From Gemmatimonadetes bacterium T265 (GTDB lineage Bacteria; Gemmatimonadota; Gemmatimonadetes; Gemmatimonadales; Gemmatimonadaceae), in contig BPUI01000001.1 of NCBI GenBank assembly GCA_019973575.1, forward strand, positions 1,748,342 to 1,812,341: a stretch of DNA of 64,000 bases. The letters are read 5' to 3'. Below the pieces are notes generated by a model. That model was not told the origin of the DNA and ran no database searches. It was given only the letters and a program-made list of their open reading frames with translations. The translations under genes were made by a program, and so were the position numbers. This document shows positions 10,327-18,914 of this stretch, one piece after another. The stretch's first letter is position 1; each line of letters opens with the position of its first letter.

Positions 10327-11537
10327 TAGCGTTTCCCGATGCTGAAGATGCGGCCGAGCCGGGAGGTGTTCCCGTGCCCGTTGTGCTTGCCGTTGCCGTT
10401 GCGCGCGCCGTCCGCGGCCCCGCCCGCGCCGAGTTGCGCGGCGAGCGCGCCGTAGGCGCGCGCCAGCTCCGTGCTGGCGGCGTGCACCACCGCCGGCACG
10501 CCGCGCGTGAGCGCCTCGGACGACGTGTGGTAATCGTTAGGCAGGCTCGCCGACGCCGGGCGCCGGAGCACCGTCGCGGCGTCGCCCAGGGTGACCATGC
10601 CGCCCGACTGGTGGCGGTTGACCACGACGACGATCTTCTCGTCGGCGTAGCCGAGGCGCTGGAAGAGCCCGAGCGTGCGCTTCGCGCTGTGCAGGGCGGC
10701 CACGTCGAGCTGCGTGACGAGCAGCACCCGGTCCGCCGCGTCGAGCGCGGCGAGCGTGCGGTCGCTCATGTGGTGCTCGCAGTCGAGCACCGTGTACGGA
10801 AAGACGCCGCGGAGCTGCTCGACCAGCCGCGCCGTCGCCGCGGCGCCGAGCCCGTCGGCGACCTCCTCGTCCTCCGCGGCGGGCAGCACCCAGACCCCCT
10901 CCGTGCACGGCGTCATGAGCGACTGCAGCAGCTCCGCGTCCAGCTGGTCGATCTTCTTGAGCAGGTCGCCCACGTCGTAGTGCGGGCGCAGGTTGAGCGC
11001 GACGCGCAGGTCGCCGCCGGCCACGAGCTCGGCGAGGCCGACGCGCCCGCCGCGCTGCGCGGCGGCGAGCGTGAAGGCGAGGTTCGCGGCCACGCTCGAC
11101 GTGCCGAGGCCGCCCTTGCCGCTGAACACCGCGAACAGCACGCCCGTGTGCTTGTCCGTGTGCAGGCGCCGCACGATGCGCTCGACCGCGCCCGCGAAGT
11201 CCGTCGGCTCGGGCGGGTAGACGAGGAACTCCTGCACGCCGAAGCGCATGCCGCGCACGATCAGCTCGGAGTCGGCGTGCGGGGCGGTGCCGATCGCCGC
11301 CGCGCCGGGGTAGCGGCGGAGCTCGCGCTCGAGCGCCGCCAACTCGGCGGCGTCGAGGTTCTGGAGCGGCACCACGACGAGGTCGTACCGCTCGCCGCGC
11401 AGCAGCGCGGTGGCCTCGGCCACGCTGAGCGGCGACGCCGCCGGGCCGAAGCCGAAGCGGGCGAGGACGCCGTTGGCGACGTCCTGGGGGCCGGCCGCGC
11501 CCCCCACGATGATGGCCTTGCGCTGCTGTGCTGCCAT
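10326..11537 (-). CDS. cpaE: Pilus assembly ATPase/localisation protein CpaE (TadZ)
   Basis: This 403-residue protein has an N-terminal receiver-like region (about residues 5-130; no obvious phospho-acceptor cluster, as usual for TadZ). A MinD/ParA-type ATPase domain follows, with deviant Walker [18 protein letters not shown] near residue 140, [31 protein letters not shown] as switch/Walker B region, and [12 protein letters not shown]. CpaE/TadZ proteins position the pilus apparatus at the pole. The C-terminus is Gly/Asn-rich and unconserved. An octamer GCCTAACG lies inside the gene at 10535-10542, encoding Pro-Asn. Confidence 0.92.
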
Positions 11538-11547
11538 GGACGGGTGC

Positions 11548-12756
11548 TCAGTGCGGCAGCCGCGGCGACATGGCGTCGCGCGCGGGGAGGGCGGTGTCGG
11601 GCTTGATGCGGAGCGTGTTGCCGGGCTGCGTGCCGGGCGTCGGGCGCTCCGGGTCGAGGATCACGGGCGTCACCACGACGAGCAGTTCGGTCTCGTTGCG
11701 CTGCCACTGCGTGCTGCTGAAGAGCGCGCCGAGGATGGGGATGTCGGACAGGTACGGCAGGCCGGTGCGCACCCTCTGCCGCGAGTCGTTCATGAGCCCC
11801 GAGATGATCAGGCTCTGCGCGCTGTGCACGTCGACCGTGCTCGCGACGCGGCGCGTGGTGAACGCGGGGATCCGGAAGCCCTGCAGCGTGATCGCGTTGC
11901 CGTAGTCGAGGGCCGAGACCTCGGGCGCGACGCGCAGCTTGATGAGGCTGTCGTTCAGCACCTCGCCGTTGAAGGTGAGGCGCACGCCGAACTCCTTGAA
12001 CACGATCGTCACGGCCGAACTGCCGTTGGTCGTCGCCGCGCCGCCCTGCACGATCGGGATCGGGATCTCGCCGCCGGCGAGGAAGCTGGCGTCCTCGCGG
12101 TTGGCCGCGAGGATGGTCGGCTCGGCGAGGATGCGCGCGGTGCCGCGCTGCTGCTCCGCCTGGATGAGCGCGAGCAGGTTGCGCGACCCGAAGGTCGTCA
12201 GCACGGTGGCGAAGCGTACGTCGGTGCCGAGGTTGATGCTCCCCTGCGGCGTGCCCGTCGCGCCGCCCGTCGTCGGGGTGAACGGGGCGTCGGAGTTGAA
12301 CGTCCCCGTGCCCGCGCGCGTGCTCCCGCCCGGGTCGCGGTACAGGCCGCTCACGCCGAAGTTGGCGAGGAAGTCGCGGCGCACCTCCGCGAAGCGGACG
12401 GCGAGCGCGATCTGCCGCCGCTCGGTGCCCGAGCGCACGGTCACGCGGTAGTGGCGCCGCGGGAGGTTGGGGCCGAGCACGATGACATCGGTCTCGCCGG
12501 GGGCCTTGCCGTTGACGACGACGTCGCGCTCGCCGACCACGACGACGTCGGCCACGTCCGGGTTCGCCACGGTGACGCGCGCGATCGCGCTCGGCGTCGT
12601 GATCGGGTACGAGCGGCCGGAGACGAGGTCCATGTGCGTCACCACGGGCTCCTGCATCTGGGCGACGGCCGGGCGTGCGCCGGGGCCCGCGGCGAGGGCG
12701 GCGAGCGAGGTGAGGATGGCCGCGACGACGGCGCAACGGGGGAACGGCTTGCGCAC
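11548..12756 (-). CDS. cpaC: Tad outer-membrane secretin CpaC (RcpA)
   Basis: This 402-residue secretin forms the outer-membrane pore for the Flp pilus. From the GTG at 12756 the protein begins with a normal signal peptide (RKPFPRCAVVAAILTSLAALAAG, cleavage near PAVAQ). An alternative GTG at 12828 overlaps the cpaB stop but would add 24 low-complexity residues before it. The 12756 start also has a GGAG Shine-Dalgarno-like sequence about 10 bases upstream, which decided the choice. An N-terminal pilus-domain (ITTPSAIARVTVANPDVADVVVV) is followed by the secretin core with LIQAEQQRGTARILAEPTIL and LLVVVTPVILDP. The family length is typical. Confidence 0.93.
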   Translation of the reverse strand: MRKPFPRCAVVAAILTSLAALAAGPGARPAVAQMQEPVVTHMDLVSGRSYPITTPSAIARVTVANPDVADVVVVGERDVVVNGKAPGETDVIVLGPNLPRRHYRVTVRSGTERRQIALAVRFAEVRRDFLANFGVSGLYRDPGGSTRAGTGTFNSDAPFTPTTGGATGTPQGSINLGTDVRFATVLTTFGSRNLLALIQAEQQRGTARILAEPTILAANREDASFLAGGEIPIPIVQGGAATTNGSSAVTIVFKEFGVRLTFNGEVLNDSLIKLRVAPEVSALDYGNAITLQGFRIPAFTTRRVASTVDVHSAQSLIISGLMNDSRQRVRTGLPYLSDIPILGALFSSTQWQRNETELLVVVTPVILDPERPTPGTQPGNTLRIKPDTALPARDAMSPRLPH

Positions 12757-12824
12757 GGCGGGCGGCTCCAGACTGGGGGACGACGAAGGGACGGGGGCGT
12801 GCGGTGGGCGGGGCGGGGCGGGGC

Positions 12825-13763
12825 TCACGGGCGCTGCCGGGCGTCCGTCGTCTCGAGGTGCTCGAACCGCTGGGCCGTCACCTTGTCGCCGCGGTAGACC
12901 TCGACGGTGAGGGAGTCCGCGCGGCGCGGGGCGGGCGCCGCGGCGGGGGCCGGCGCGGGCGCGGCGGCGGGGCGCGGGGCGCGGACGGCGGCGCGGCGCG
13001 GCGCGGGCGTTAGGCGCACGGCCGTCGCGGGCCGGTGCGCCTCGCCGGCCTCGAGCTGGTTCAGCACGTCGGCGTAGGTCGCGCCGCGCGTCTTGACGGA
13101 ATCGGGGTCGCCGTAGCCCCGCAGCACGAGCTGGATGGAGCCCTGGTTGGTCGCCACCGCGAGGCGCTCGGTCTCCTCGGGGGTGACCTCGAGGGTGGCG
13201 ACGGTGGCGTTGATCGGCTTGCCGTCCGCGCCGCGCTCGACCTGCGTGCCGACCGAGAGCACGCGCATGTTGCTCATGAAGAGCTTGGCGCGCTGGTTGT
13301 TCTGGTTAACCTCGTCCTTGAGGGTGACGAGGACGTCGACGCGGCTGTTGGGCTGGATGAGCCCCGCGATGCCGGTGACGTCGTTGATCTTGACGGCCAT
13401 CGCGCGCTTGCCGGGCGTGATCTTGACCTCGATGCCCGGGCCGGTGCCGGCGGGGGCGAGGCGGCCGGGAACGACGGGCTCGCCCTGGAAGACCGGGATG
13501 CGGGCGACGCGGCCGACGACGGAGTCGGCGACGGCGAAGGCGCCGGCGGGGACGGTCGTGAGGGGCCACTGGACGACGCTCACGTCGAGGCGGTCGAGGC
13601 GCACGCCCTCGCCGACGTCGCGCGCCGCGATGACCACGGGGGCGGTCGGCACGTGGTTGCTCGCGCGGACCTGCTCGAGGACGTGGTGCACGCCGTACGT
13701 CGCGCCGACGGCGACGACGATCGCGGAGGCGAGGACGACCTGGTAGCGCTGGTGCTCTGCCAT
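12825..13763 (-). CDS. cpaB: Pilus assembly protein CpaB (RcpC), SAF domain
   Basis: This 312-residue protein has an N-terminal anchor (YQVVLASAIVVAVGATYGVHHVL) followed by a SAF domain, VVIAARDVGEGVRLDRLDVSVVQWP. Next come a RcpC-like beta domain with KRAMAVKINDVTGIAGLIQPNSRVDVLVTL and VATLEVTPEETERLAVATNQGSIQLVLRG. The last 60 residues are Ala/Pro/Arg-rich. CpaB is a periplasmic/outer-membrane accessory that stabilises the CpaC secretin. An octamer at 13008-13015 forces a rare CTA leucine codon. The 79-base gap to the upstream tadE-like gene is the longest within the operon core. Confidence 0.9.
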   Translation of the reverse strand: MAEHQRYQVVLASAIVVAVGATYGVHHVLEQVRASNHVPTAPVVIAARDVGEGVRLDRLDVSVVQWPLTTVPAGAFAVADSVVGRVARIPVFQGEPVVPGRLAPAGTGPGIEVKITPGKRAMAVKINDVTGIAGLIQPNSRVDVLVTLKDEVNQNNQRAKLFMSNMRVLSVGTQVERGADGKPINATVATLEVTPEETERLAVATNQGSIQLVLRGYGDPDSVKTRGATYADVLNQLEAGEAHRPATAVRLTPAPRRAAVRAPRPAAAPAPAPAAAPAPRRADSLTVEVYRGDKVTAQRFEHLETTDARQRP

Positions 13764-13842
13764 CGACTGCTCGGTGAAGCGGAGGGAACGGCGGGACGTG
13801 CGGGGGACGTACGGAGGCGTCGGACTCAGGAATTAGGCACTT

Positions 13843-14316
13843 TTAGGACCCATCCGGCGCGCCCTCGAAGCGCGAGCCGGCGGACTTGGCGAACGTCAGC
13901 GCGCGGAGCCCCCACGCGGGGAGCGGGATCAGCGGCTGGAACTGATATCCCGAGATCGTGACCTTCACGTCCGTCACGTCGGTGGTTGCGTCGTTACCTG
14001 CGGCGTTGACGCAACGCATGTTGAGCGTGTACTGCGGTGTGACGTTGCTGAAATCGCGCACCCACGCGCTCACGCTGTCCCGAACCGTCGCGGAGCTCGC
14101 GCACGGGTTCGGGGAGGGCTGGACGGCGGCGAGGCGGGCGGCGCGGCGCGCTGCGTCCTGCATGTTGTTGTACACGAAGAGCGCTCGGCCGAAGTCGACG
14201 ATGCCGAACATGAACACGAGCAGCACCGGCGCGACGACCGCGAACTCGACCATCGACGCGGCGTGCTCCTCGCGGGCGAACGCGTGCACTCGGCCCTCGC
14301 GTCGCATCGTCACCAT
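13843..14316 (-). CDS. tadE: TadE-like minor pseudopilin 2
   Basis: This 157-residue protein has a charged leader (REGRVHAFAREEHA) followed by ASMVEFAVVAPVLLVFMFGIVDFGRALFVYNNMQDAARRAARLAA. The conserved MVEF and the FGIxDFGR helix end define TadE-like pseudopilins. These are processed by the operon's prepilin peptidase and needed for pilus assembly. The ATG at 14316 overlaps the upstream tadE-like stop; GTG 14313 and ATG 14307 are nearby alternatives. It is a divergent copy of the preceding gene, so the two probably arose by duplication. Confidence 0.88.
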   Translation of the reverse strand: MVTMRREGRVHAFAREEHAASMVEFAVVAPVLLVFMFGIVDFGRALFVYNNMQDAARRAARLAAVQPSPNPCASSATVRDSVSAWVRDFSNVTPQYTLNMRCVNAAGNDATTDVTDVKVTISGYQFQPLIPLPAWGLRALTFAKSAGSRFEGAPDGS

Positions 14317-14735
14317 TCGCGGCGGAAGGTGGCGCTGGCACCGATCGTCATCGTCTGCGGGGCTACGATCGGCAGCCACGGGCTGAACTTGTACCCCGTA
14401 ATCGTGACGACCACCTTACTGCTGGTCACCGTGTCCGAGATCTGCGCCCCTGCCGCCGCGGGCTGTTGCGAGGCGGGGAGGGCACCGAGGTACTGCGGAA
14501 CGATGGTGTTCTGGATGTGGGTCTTGATGCTCGCGATGTCGGGCGAGCTGAGCGCCGCGCCGTAGCGCGCGCCGTCGTGCGCGATGCTGTTGAGGGCGCT
14601 GTAGATGTAGTACGCGCGCCCGAAGTCGATGATGCCGAAGGCGAGCGCGAACAGAAACGGGGCGACCATGGCGAACTCCACCATCGCCGCCCCGCGGTCG
14701 TCGCGGAGCAGGGGAATGCGGCGCAATCGTGTCAT
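14310..14735 (-). CDS. tadE: TadE-like minor pseudopilin 1
   Basis: This 141-residue protein begins MTRLRRIPLLRDDRGAAMVEFAMVAPFLFALAFGIIDFGRAYYIYSALNSIAHDGARYGA. This is the TadE pseudopilin pattern of a short basic leader, a Gly-Ala processing region, MVEF and a hydrophobic helix ending in DFGR. The remaining about 80 residues should be periplasmic. It lies between the prepilin peptidase gene and the second tadE-like gene. Its stop overlaps the start of that gene, so the two products may form a pair, as TadE and TadF do. Which one corresponds to TadE and which to TadF I cannot say. Confidence 0.9.
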   Translation of the reverse strand: MTRLRRIPLLRDDRGAAMVEFAMVAPFLFALAFGIIDFGRAYYIYSALNSIAHDGARYGAALSSPDIASIKTHIQNTIVPQYLGALPASQQPAAAGAQISDTVTSSKVVVTITGYKFSPWLPIVAPQTMTIGASATFRREW

Positions 14736-14781
14736 GCGAATTCCACCCGAGGGGCGAGGACCCCCGGGCCGTTGCGAGGTG

Positions 14782-15324
14782 CTAGAAGATGAGGTGCGGG
14801 AACCACGCGGCGGCTGCGAGGCCGAGCGCCATCGCGACGCCGTAGGGCAGCTTCCGGGCGCGCTCCGGGGCGGGCGCGGGGAGGCGGACGCCGGGGTGCG
14901 CGGCCTGCAGCGCGGCGTGCGCGGCCGCGCGGCGCACGCCGCCGTAGGCCGCGAGCCACGCGAGCGCGAGCACGCCGCCGGCGAGGGCGGCGACGAGCGC
15001 CGCGCGCAGGGCGAGGCCCGCGCCCAGCCACGCCGACGCAGCGGCGAAGAACTTCACGTCGCCGGCGCCGAGCATGCGGAGCGCGTAGAACGGGACCCAG
15101 AGCACGAACCCGACCGTTAGGCCGGCCGCCGCCGCGGCGGCGCCGGGGAGGACCGACGCCGCGGCCACGGCGTACGCGAGGCCCGACGCGGCGGTCGCCG
15201 CGACGAGCCAGTTCGGGATCCGCCGGGTGCGGACGTCCCACGCGCAGGCGGCCAGCAGGAGCAGGCCGAAGACCGCACCGGCCGCGGGCCCGAACGCGGG
15301 CCCGGCGAAGACGCTCCGCCCCAT
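14782..15324 (-). CDS. cpaA: Prepilin peptidase CpaA/TadV
   Basis: This 180-residue polytopic protein is an aspartic prepilin peptidase of the minimal type lacking the N-terminal methylase domain. The two catalytic aspartates are visible in AWDVRTRRIPNW (about residue 30) and in the GxGD motif MLGAGDVKFFAA (about residue 90). Several hydrophobic helices surround them. It cleaves the leader of Flp pilin and TadE-like pseudopilins at the inner membrane. The stop is 6 bases from the flp start region's 3' end, so the pilin and its peptidase are tightly linked. Confidence 0.92.
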   Translation of the reverse strand: MGRSVFAGPAFGPAAGAVFGLLLLAACAWDVRTRRIPNWLVAATAASGLAYAVAAASVLPGAAAAAAGLTVGFVLWVPFYALRMLGAGDVKFFAAASAWLGAGLALRAALVAALAGGVLALAWLAAYGGVRRAAAHAALQAAHPGVRLPAPAPERARKLPYGVAMALGLAAAAWFPHLIF

Positions 15325-15330
15325 CGGCGG

Positions 15331-15504
15331 CTAGTTCAGGGCGGTGCTGGTGTTGCCGAACGACGTGTTCGACTTGGTGCCGATGAGCGTGACCGCGCCG
15401 ATGCAGACCACGGCGATGAGCGCGAGCATGAGGCCGTACTCGACCATCGTGGCGCCTTCCTCATCGCGGGCGAACGAGCGGACGGCGGCGGCGAGCTGGG
15501 ACAT
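15331..15504 (-). CDS. flp: Flp-family major pilin (57 aa)
   Basis: This short gene was read directly from the sequence. The ATG at 15504 begins MSQLAAAVRSFARDEEGAT, followed by MVEYGLMLALIAVVCIGAV and TLIGTKSNTSFGNTSTALN, ending in TAG at 15331. The leader with acidic residues before Gly-Ala, the following MVEYGL and the single hydrophobic helix are diagnostic of Flp/Fap pilins, which are 50-70 residues long. Cleavage is expected after the glycine in EEG. It is the first gene of the leftward Tad operon and encodes the main pilus subunit. The long leader upstream suggests regulated, high-level expression. Confidence 0.93.
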   Translation of the reverse strand: MSQLAAAVRSFARDEEGATMVEYGLMLALIAVVCIGAVTLIGTKSNTSFGNTSTALN

Positions 15505-15639
15505 GGCGGTTTCTCCGAGAGCAGGTAGGGCGTTGGGTGCGGTCCGGGCGCACGGGCGCGCCGTCCGCGGTGGGGAGACGCGCGGCGGACGCCGCGCGGG
15601 GTCGGCGCGCCGCCGGGGAGGGGCGACGCGCCAAGGGGA

Positions 15640-15660
15640 ATAGTCGCAATACGCGACTAT
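15640..15660. promoter_or_regulatory. Inverted repeat upstream of flp, possible operator
   Basis: ATAGTCGC (15640-15647) and GCGACTAT (15653-15660) form a perfect 8-bp inverted repeat around a 5-base AATAC spacer. It is AT-richer than its surroundings and sits about 140 bases upstream of the flp start, between the proposed promoter and the gene. The size fits a dimeric regulator site or a leader hairpin; which one cannot be told from sequence. Confidence 0.4.
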
Positions 15661-15847
15661 CTAGAACGAGCCGCACGCGCGCGAGGCGCGCGTCGCGGGG
15701 ACGCGGCGTGCCGGACTGCGGACGGGGTAACACGGCGCCCGCGACGAGGGTCGGCGGCCGCGCCGTGCGACGGGCGGGAGGTGCGACGGGAGGGAAGGTA
15801 CGGGAGCGCGGGCGGCCGATGCGCGGGCCGCCCGGCCCCGACGTGCT

Positions 15848-15876
15848 ACCATACGAAACATTCATGAATCGCGCAA
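15848..15876 (-). promoter_or_regulatory. Candidate sigma-70-type promoter for the Tad operon
   Basis: On the minus strand, TTGCGC (complement of 15871-15876) and TATGGT (complement of 15848-15853) are separated by 17 bases, with 4 of 6 matches to each consensus hexamer. They fall within the AT-rich island upstream of flp. Use of this promoter would give a 5' leader of about 340 bases. The match is modest and other promoters in the island are possible. Confidence 0.3.
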
Positions 15877-16152
15877 GAGCGCCCGAGTGTAAATATTCTC
15901 GTTGCGCCTCTATGCAGCGGTTTCGCTACGCCCGCGGCGCGAATCCCCCTACACTGCTGCGCGGGAACGTCCGCAGTCTGGCGCAAACATGATGCGGCGG
16001 ACGAGGCGCGGCCGTTGACCCGCCGCCCGCCCCCGCCCCGGCGAACGCCCGCGGCCAGCGCGCCAGTCGGCGCGGGGATCCGGCACGTCGGCGCCGTGAC
16101 CGCGCCGGACGAACCGGTCGCCCGGGCAGGTCCCTTGCTGAACGCGGCCCGC

Positions 16153-17298
16153 ATGCAGCGTCCCAAAGTGCTCGCCCTCGTCCTCGCCGGCGGCGCGGGC
16201 TCACGCCTCGGCCCGCTCACCGCGCGCCGCGCGAAGCCCGCACTCCCCTTCGCCGGCGTCTACCGGCTCGTCGACTTCGCGCTCACCAACTGCGTCCACA
16301 GCGGGCTCGGCGACGTGTGGGTCGTGGAGCAGTACCAGCCGCACGCGATCAACGACCACCTGCTGAACGGGCGCCCGTGGGACCTGGACCGCAACGTCGG
16401 CGGCCTGCGCATTCTGCCGCCGTTCACGGGCGCGCGAGGCGAGGGGTTCGCCGCGGGGAACGCCGACGTGCTCTGGCGCTCGCGCGACCTGCTCCGGGAG
16501 TTCGCGCCCGACCAGCTCGTCGTGATGAGCGCGGACCACGTGGAGCGCGTCGACTTGCGCGAGGTGCTCGACGCGCACCGCGACGCGTCGGCGCGCGTCA
16601 CGCTCGTGACGACCGAGGTCGCCGCCGAGGACGCGCACCGCTTCGGGATCGTCGCCGTGGACGGGGGCGGGCGCGTGACCGCGTTCGACTCGAAGCCCGA
16701 GCGCCCGCGCGGGACGACCGCGGCGACGGAGGTGTTCGTCTACGACGCGCCGCACCTGCTCGCGACGCTCGACCGGCTACACGCCGACGTCGTGCGCGAC
16801 GCGGGCGGGGACGACGCCGCGCACCTCGGCGACTTCGGCGACCACCTGCTGCCGGCGCTCGTCGCGGAGGGCGGGGCGCGGGCGTTCCCGCACGCGGGCT
16901 ACTGGCGCGACGTGGGGACCGTGGAGAGCTACTGGCGGGGCCACATGGATCTGTTAGGCGAGCGGCCGGCGCTCGTGCTCGACGACCCCGCGTGGCCGGT
17001 GCGCACGGCGGCGGCGGCGCGGATGCCGGCGCGCGTGGCGCGCACGGCCGCGGTGGACGACGCGCTCCTCTCGCCGGGCGCGGCGGTCGCCGGGCGGGTC
17101 GAGCGGTCGGTGCTGGGCCCCGGGGTCGTCGTCGAGGCGGGGGCCGAAGTGCGGGAGAGCGTGCTGCTCGACGGCGCGGTGGTGCGGCGGGGGGCGCGGG
17201 TGACGCGGGCCGTGGTCGACCTGGGGGCGGTCGTGGCGGCGGGCGCGGTGGTCGGACGCGGCAGCGGAGAGCCGGCGGTCGTCGGCGCGGGCGAGTAG
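16153..17298 (+). CDS. glgC: Glucose-1-phosphate adenylyltransferase-like nucleotidyltransferase
   Basis: This 381-residue protein starts at the ATG 16153; the frame is open further upstream but without coding character. The nucleotidyltransferase signature LALVLAGGAGSRLGPLTARRAKPALPFAG is followed by YRLVDFALTNCVHSGL. Further GlgC text is NGRPWDLDRNVGGLRILPPF, FAAGNADVLWRSRDLL, VMSADHVERVD and HAGYWRDVGTVESYW. The C-terminus is a left-handed beta-helix region with hexapeptide-like repeats. GlgC makes ADP-glucose from ATP and glucose-1-phosphate for glycogen or trehalose synthesis. No glgA or glgB lies nearby, so the exact nucleotide-sugar product is not proven. It may instead supply the glycan cluster downstream. 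Confidence 0.85.
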   Translation: MQRPKVLALVLAGGAGSRLGPLTARRAKPALPFAGVYRLVDFALTNCVHSGLGDVWVVEQYQPHAINDHLLNGRPWDLDRNVGGLRILPPFTGARGEGFAAGNADVLWRSRDLLREFAPDQLVVMSADHVERVDLREVLDAHRDASARVTLVTTEVAAEDAHRFGIVAVDGGGRVTAFDSKPERPRGTTAATEVFVYDAPHLLATLDRLHADVVRDAGGDDAAHLGDFGDHLLPALVAEGGARAFPHAGYWRDVGTVESYWRGHMDLLGERPALVLDDPAWPVRTAAAARMPARVARTAAVDDALLSPGAAVAGRVERSVLGPGVVVEAGAEVRESVLLDGAVVRRGARVTRAVVDLGAVVAAGAVVGRGSGEPAVVGAGE

Positions 17299-17624
17299 CT
17301 CGGCGCCCGCGGTCGACCGCAGCGGCGCTGCTACGTCGTCGAACACGCGCGGTACGGATTGGGGCGTCGTTGCTGCGGCAGCATGCACGAAGTGGAATGA
17401 CGCAGCGGCACTATTGCGAGAATGACGAACCGGTAACAAATATGACTCGGTGACGGCGCGGCAGATCCACGTCTTGTGCGGCCCCGCCCCCCTTCCCCCT
17501 CCGCCGATGCCGCGACTCGTCCGCCCCGTGTCCCGCGCCGCGGCGCGTTGGGCGGCGCGTACCGCCGGGGTGCAGGGGGGCATGAAGACCCCGGCTGATT
17601 GGTCGTCCGATATGATTCCGGCGC
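17299..17624. other. Intergenic region upstream of glycan cluster
   Basis: A 12-bp palindrome GCGGTCGACCGC at 17309-17320 lies just after the glgC stop and may act in termination, although no T-run follows. An AT-richer stretch at about 17390-17455 is the likely promoter area of the glycan cluster; I could not pick a convincing -35/-10 pair. No gene is seen. Confidence 0.5.
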
Positions 17625-18914
17625 GTGAGTGACGACCCGGCAGCCGTGCGCGCGGCGACGCCCCAGGTGTTCGTCGCGACCCTGCTCCGCCCGGCCGGCG
17701 GGACGGGCATCCAGACCCACTGCCGGCTCCTGTTGCGCGAGGCGCGCGCCCTCGGCGTCCCGGCGCAGCTGGTCACCCCGTTCGACCTGAGCCCACTCGT
17801 CTTCGTCCCCACGTTCGGGTTCGGGCGCGTGCTCAAGCTCGTGCGTCCCGCGTGGTGGGCGTGGTGGTACCGGCGCGGGCACTTCGCGCTGCTGCGCCGT
17901 CGGCTGACCGCCTGCCTGCCGCGGGAAACGCGGACCGTGGTGTACGCGCAGGACCCGCTGAGCGCGCGGGCGGCGCTCGACCTCCGGCGCGCGGGGTGGG
18001 ACGTCCGCGTGGTGCTCGTCATTCATTACAACCGATCGCAGGCGGACGAGTGGGTGGCCGGGGGATTCATCCGGCGCGGCGGGCGCCTGTATCGTGAGAT
18101 CGTCCGACTGGAGCGTGAAGTGCTGCCCGCCGTCGACCACCTCATCGTTCCGTCCGACTTCATGGGGCACGAAGTGCTGGCCCGCGTTCCCAGCGTGGCC
18201 GGCGTGCCGACGACCCGCGTCCCGAACGGGGCCGGCGACCCCACCGCGGGGCTGACGCGGGTCGACCGGAACGCCGCGGCGGCTGCACCAGGGCCACCCG
18301 CGGGTGATCTGCTGTCGATCGGTGCGCTCGAGCCGCGCAAGAACCACGCGTTCCTGCTCCGCGTGCTCGCGGCGTGTCACCGGGCGGGCCACCCGTACCG
18401 CCTCGCGATCGCCGGCGAGGGCCCACTCCGCGGCGATCTCGAAGCCCTCGCCGCGCGCCTCGGCCTCACGCGGCACGTCACCCTGCTCGGGAACGTGCCC
18501 GACGCGGCCCGGCTGCTGCCGCGGTACCGCGCGTACGTGCACGGCGCGACCCTCGAGAACCTGCCCATCGCGTTCCTCGAGGCGCTCGCGGCGGGGCGGC
18601 CGCTGTTCGCCGCGGCGGTCGGCGGCATCCCCGAAGTGTTCACCGACGGCGTCGAGGGACGCCACTGGAAGTTGACCGATCCGCGCGGCGCCGCCGAGAT
18701 GTTGAGCGCCGTCCTCGAGAGCCCGACCGTCTACGCGGCGTACGCGCGCGCCGCGCGCGCGCGCTACGAGGCGTACTTCACGCCCGCGCACGTGGTGCCG
18801 CCGTTGCTCGGCGCGGTGCTCGGGATCGAGACGCAGAACCGTTACGCGTGGCCGGTCGCCCACGCGTCCGAGCCGCTCCCGCCGGGGGCGGCGCCCGCCG
18901 CCGTGCTCGCGTGA
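17625..18914 (+). CDS. Glycosyltransferase family 4 (GT-B fold)
   Basis: This 429-residue protein starts at a GTG. The N-terminal Rossmann half includes LLRPAGGTGIQTHCRLLLREAR, and the C-terminal GT4 half has LLSIGALEPRKNHAFLLRVLAACHRAG, LAIAGEGPL, VTLLGNVPDAARLLPRYRAYVHGA and an E-x7-E region in ENLPIAFLEALAAGRPLFAAAVGGIPEVF. Such enzymes transfer a sugar from a nucleotide-sugar to a growing lipid-linked glycan at the cytoplasmic membrane face. It is the first gene of the exporter cluster and overlaps the permease gene by 4 bases. The sugar specificity cannot be read from sequence. Confidence 0.9.
   Translation: MSDDPAAVRAATPQVFVATLLRPAGGTGIQTHCRLLLREARALGVPAQLVTPFDLSPLVFVPTFGFGRVLKLVRPAWWAWWYRRGHFALLRRRLTACLPRETRTVVYAQDPLSARAALDLRRAGWDVRVVLVIHYNRSQADEWVAGGFIRRGGRLYREIVRLEREVLPAVDHLIVPSDFMGHEVLARVPSVAGVPTTRVPNGAGDPTAGLTRVDRNAAAAAPGPPAGDLLSIGALEPRKNHAFLLRVLAACHRAGHPYRLAIAGEGPLRGDLEALAARLGLTRHVTLLGNVPDAARLLPRYRAYVHGATLENLPIAFLEALAAGRPLFAAAVGGIPEVFTDGVEGRHWKLTDPRGAAEMLSAVLESPTVYAAYARAARARYEAYFTPAHVVPPLLGAVLGIETQNRYAWPVAHASEPLPPGAAPAAVLA

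Larger units (their letters stand above)
15505..16152. other. Intergenic region: flp leader and divergent promoter zone
   Basis: This 650-base gap separates the leftward Tad operon from the rightward glgC-like gene. Near 15579-15598 is an 8-bp-stem hairpin (CGCGCGGC, 4-base loop, GCCGCGCG). At 15640-15660 there is an inverted repeat, described separately. A markedly AT-richer island lies at about 15840-15905 and is the best candidate for promoters in both directions. No convincing coding region is seen; the open frames here have shadow-like composition. Confidence 0.6.

Noticed and set aside
11548-12828. cpaC start at GTG 12828 overlapping the cpaB stop
   Set aside because: It places 24 low-complexity residues before a clear signal peptide and lacks a ribosome-binding site; GTG 12756 has GGAG at good spacing.
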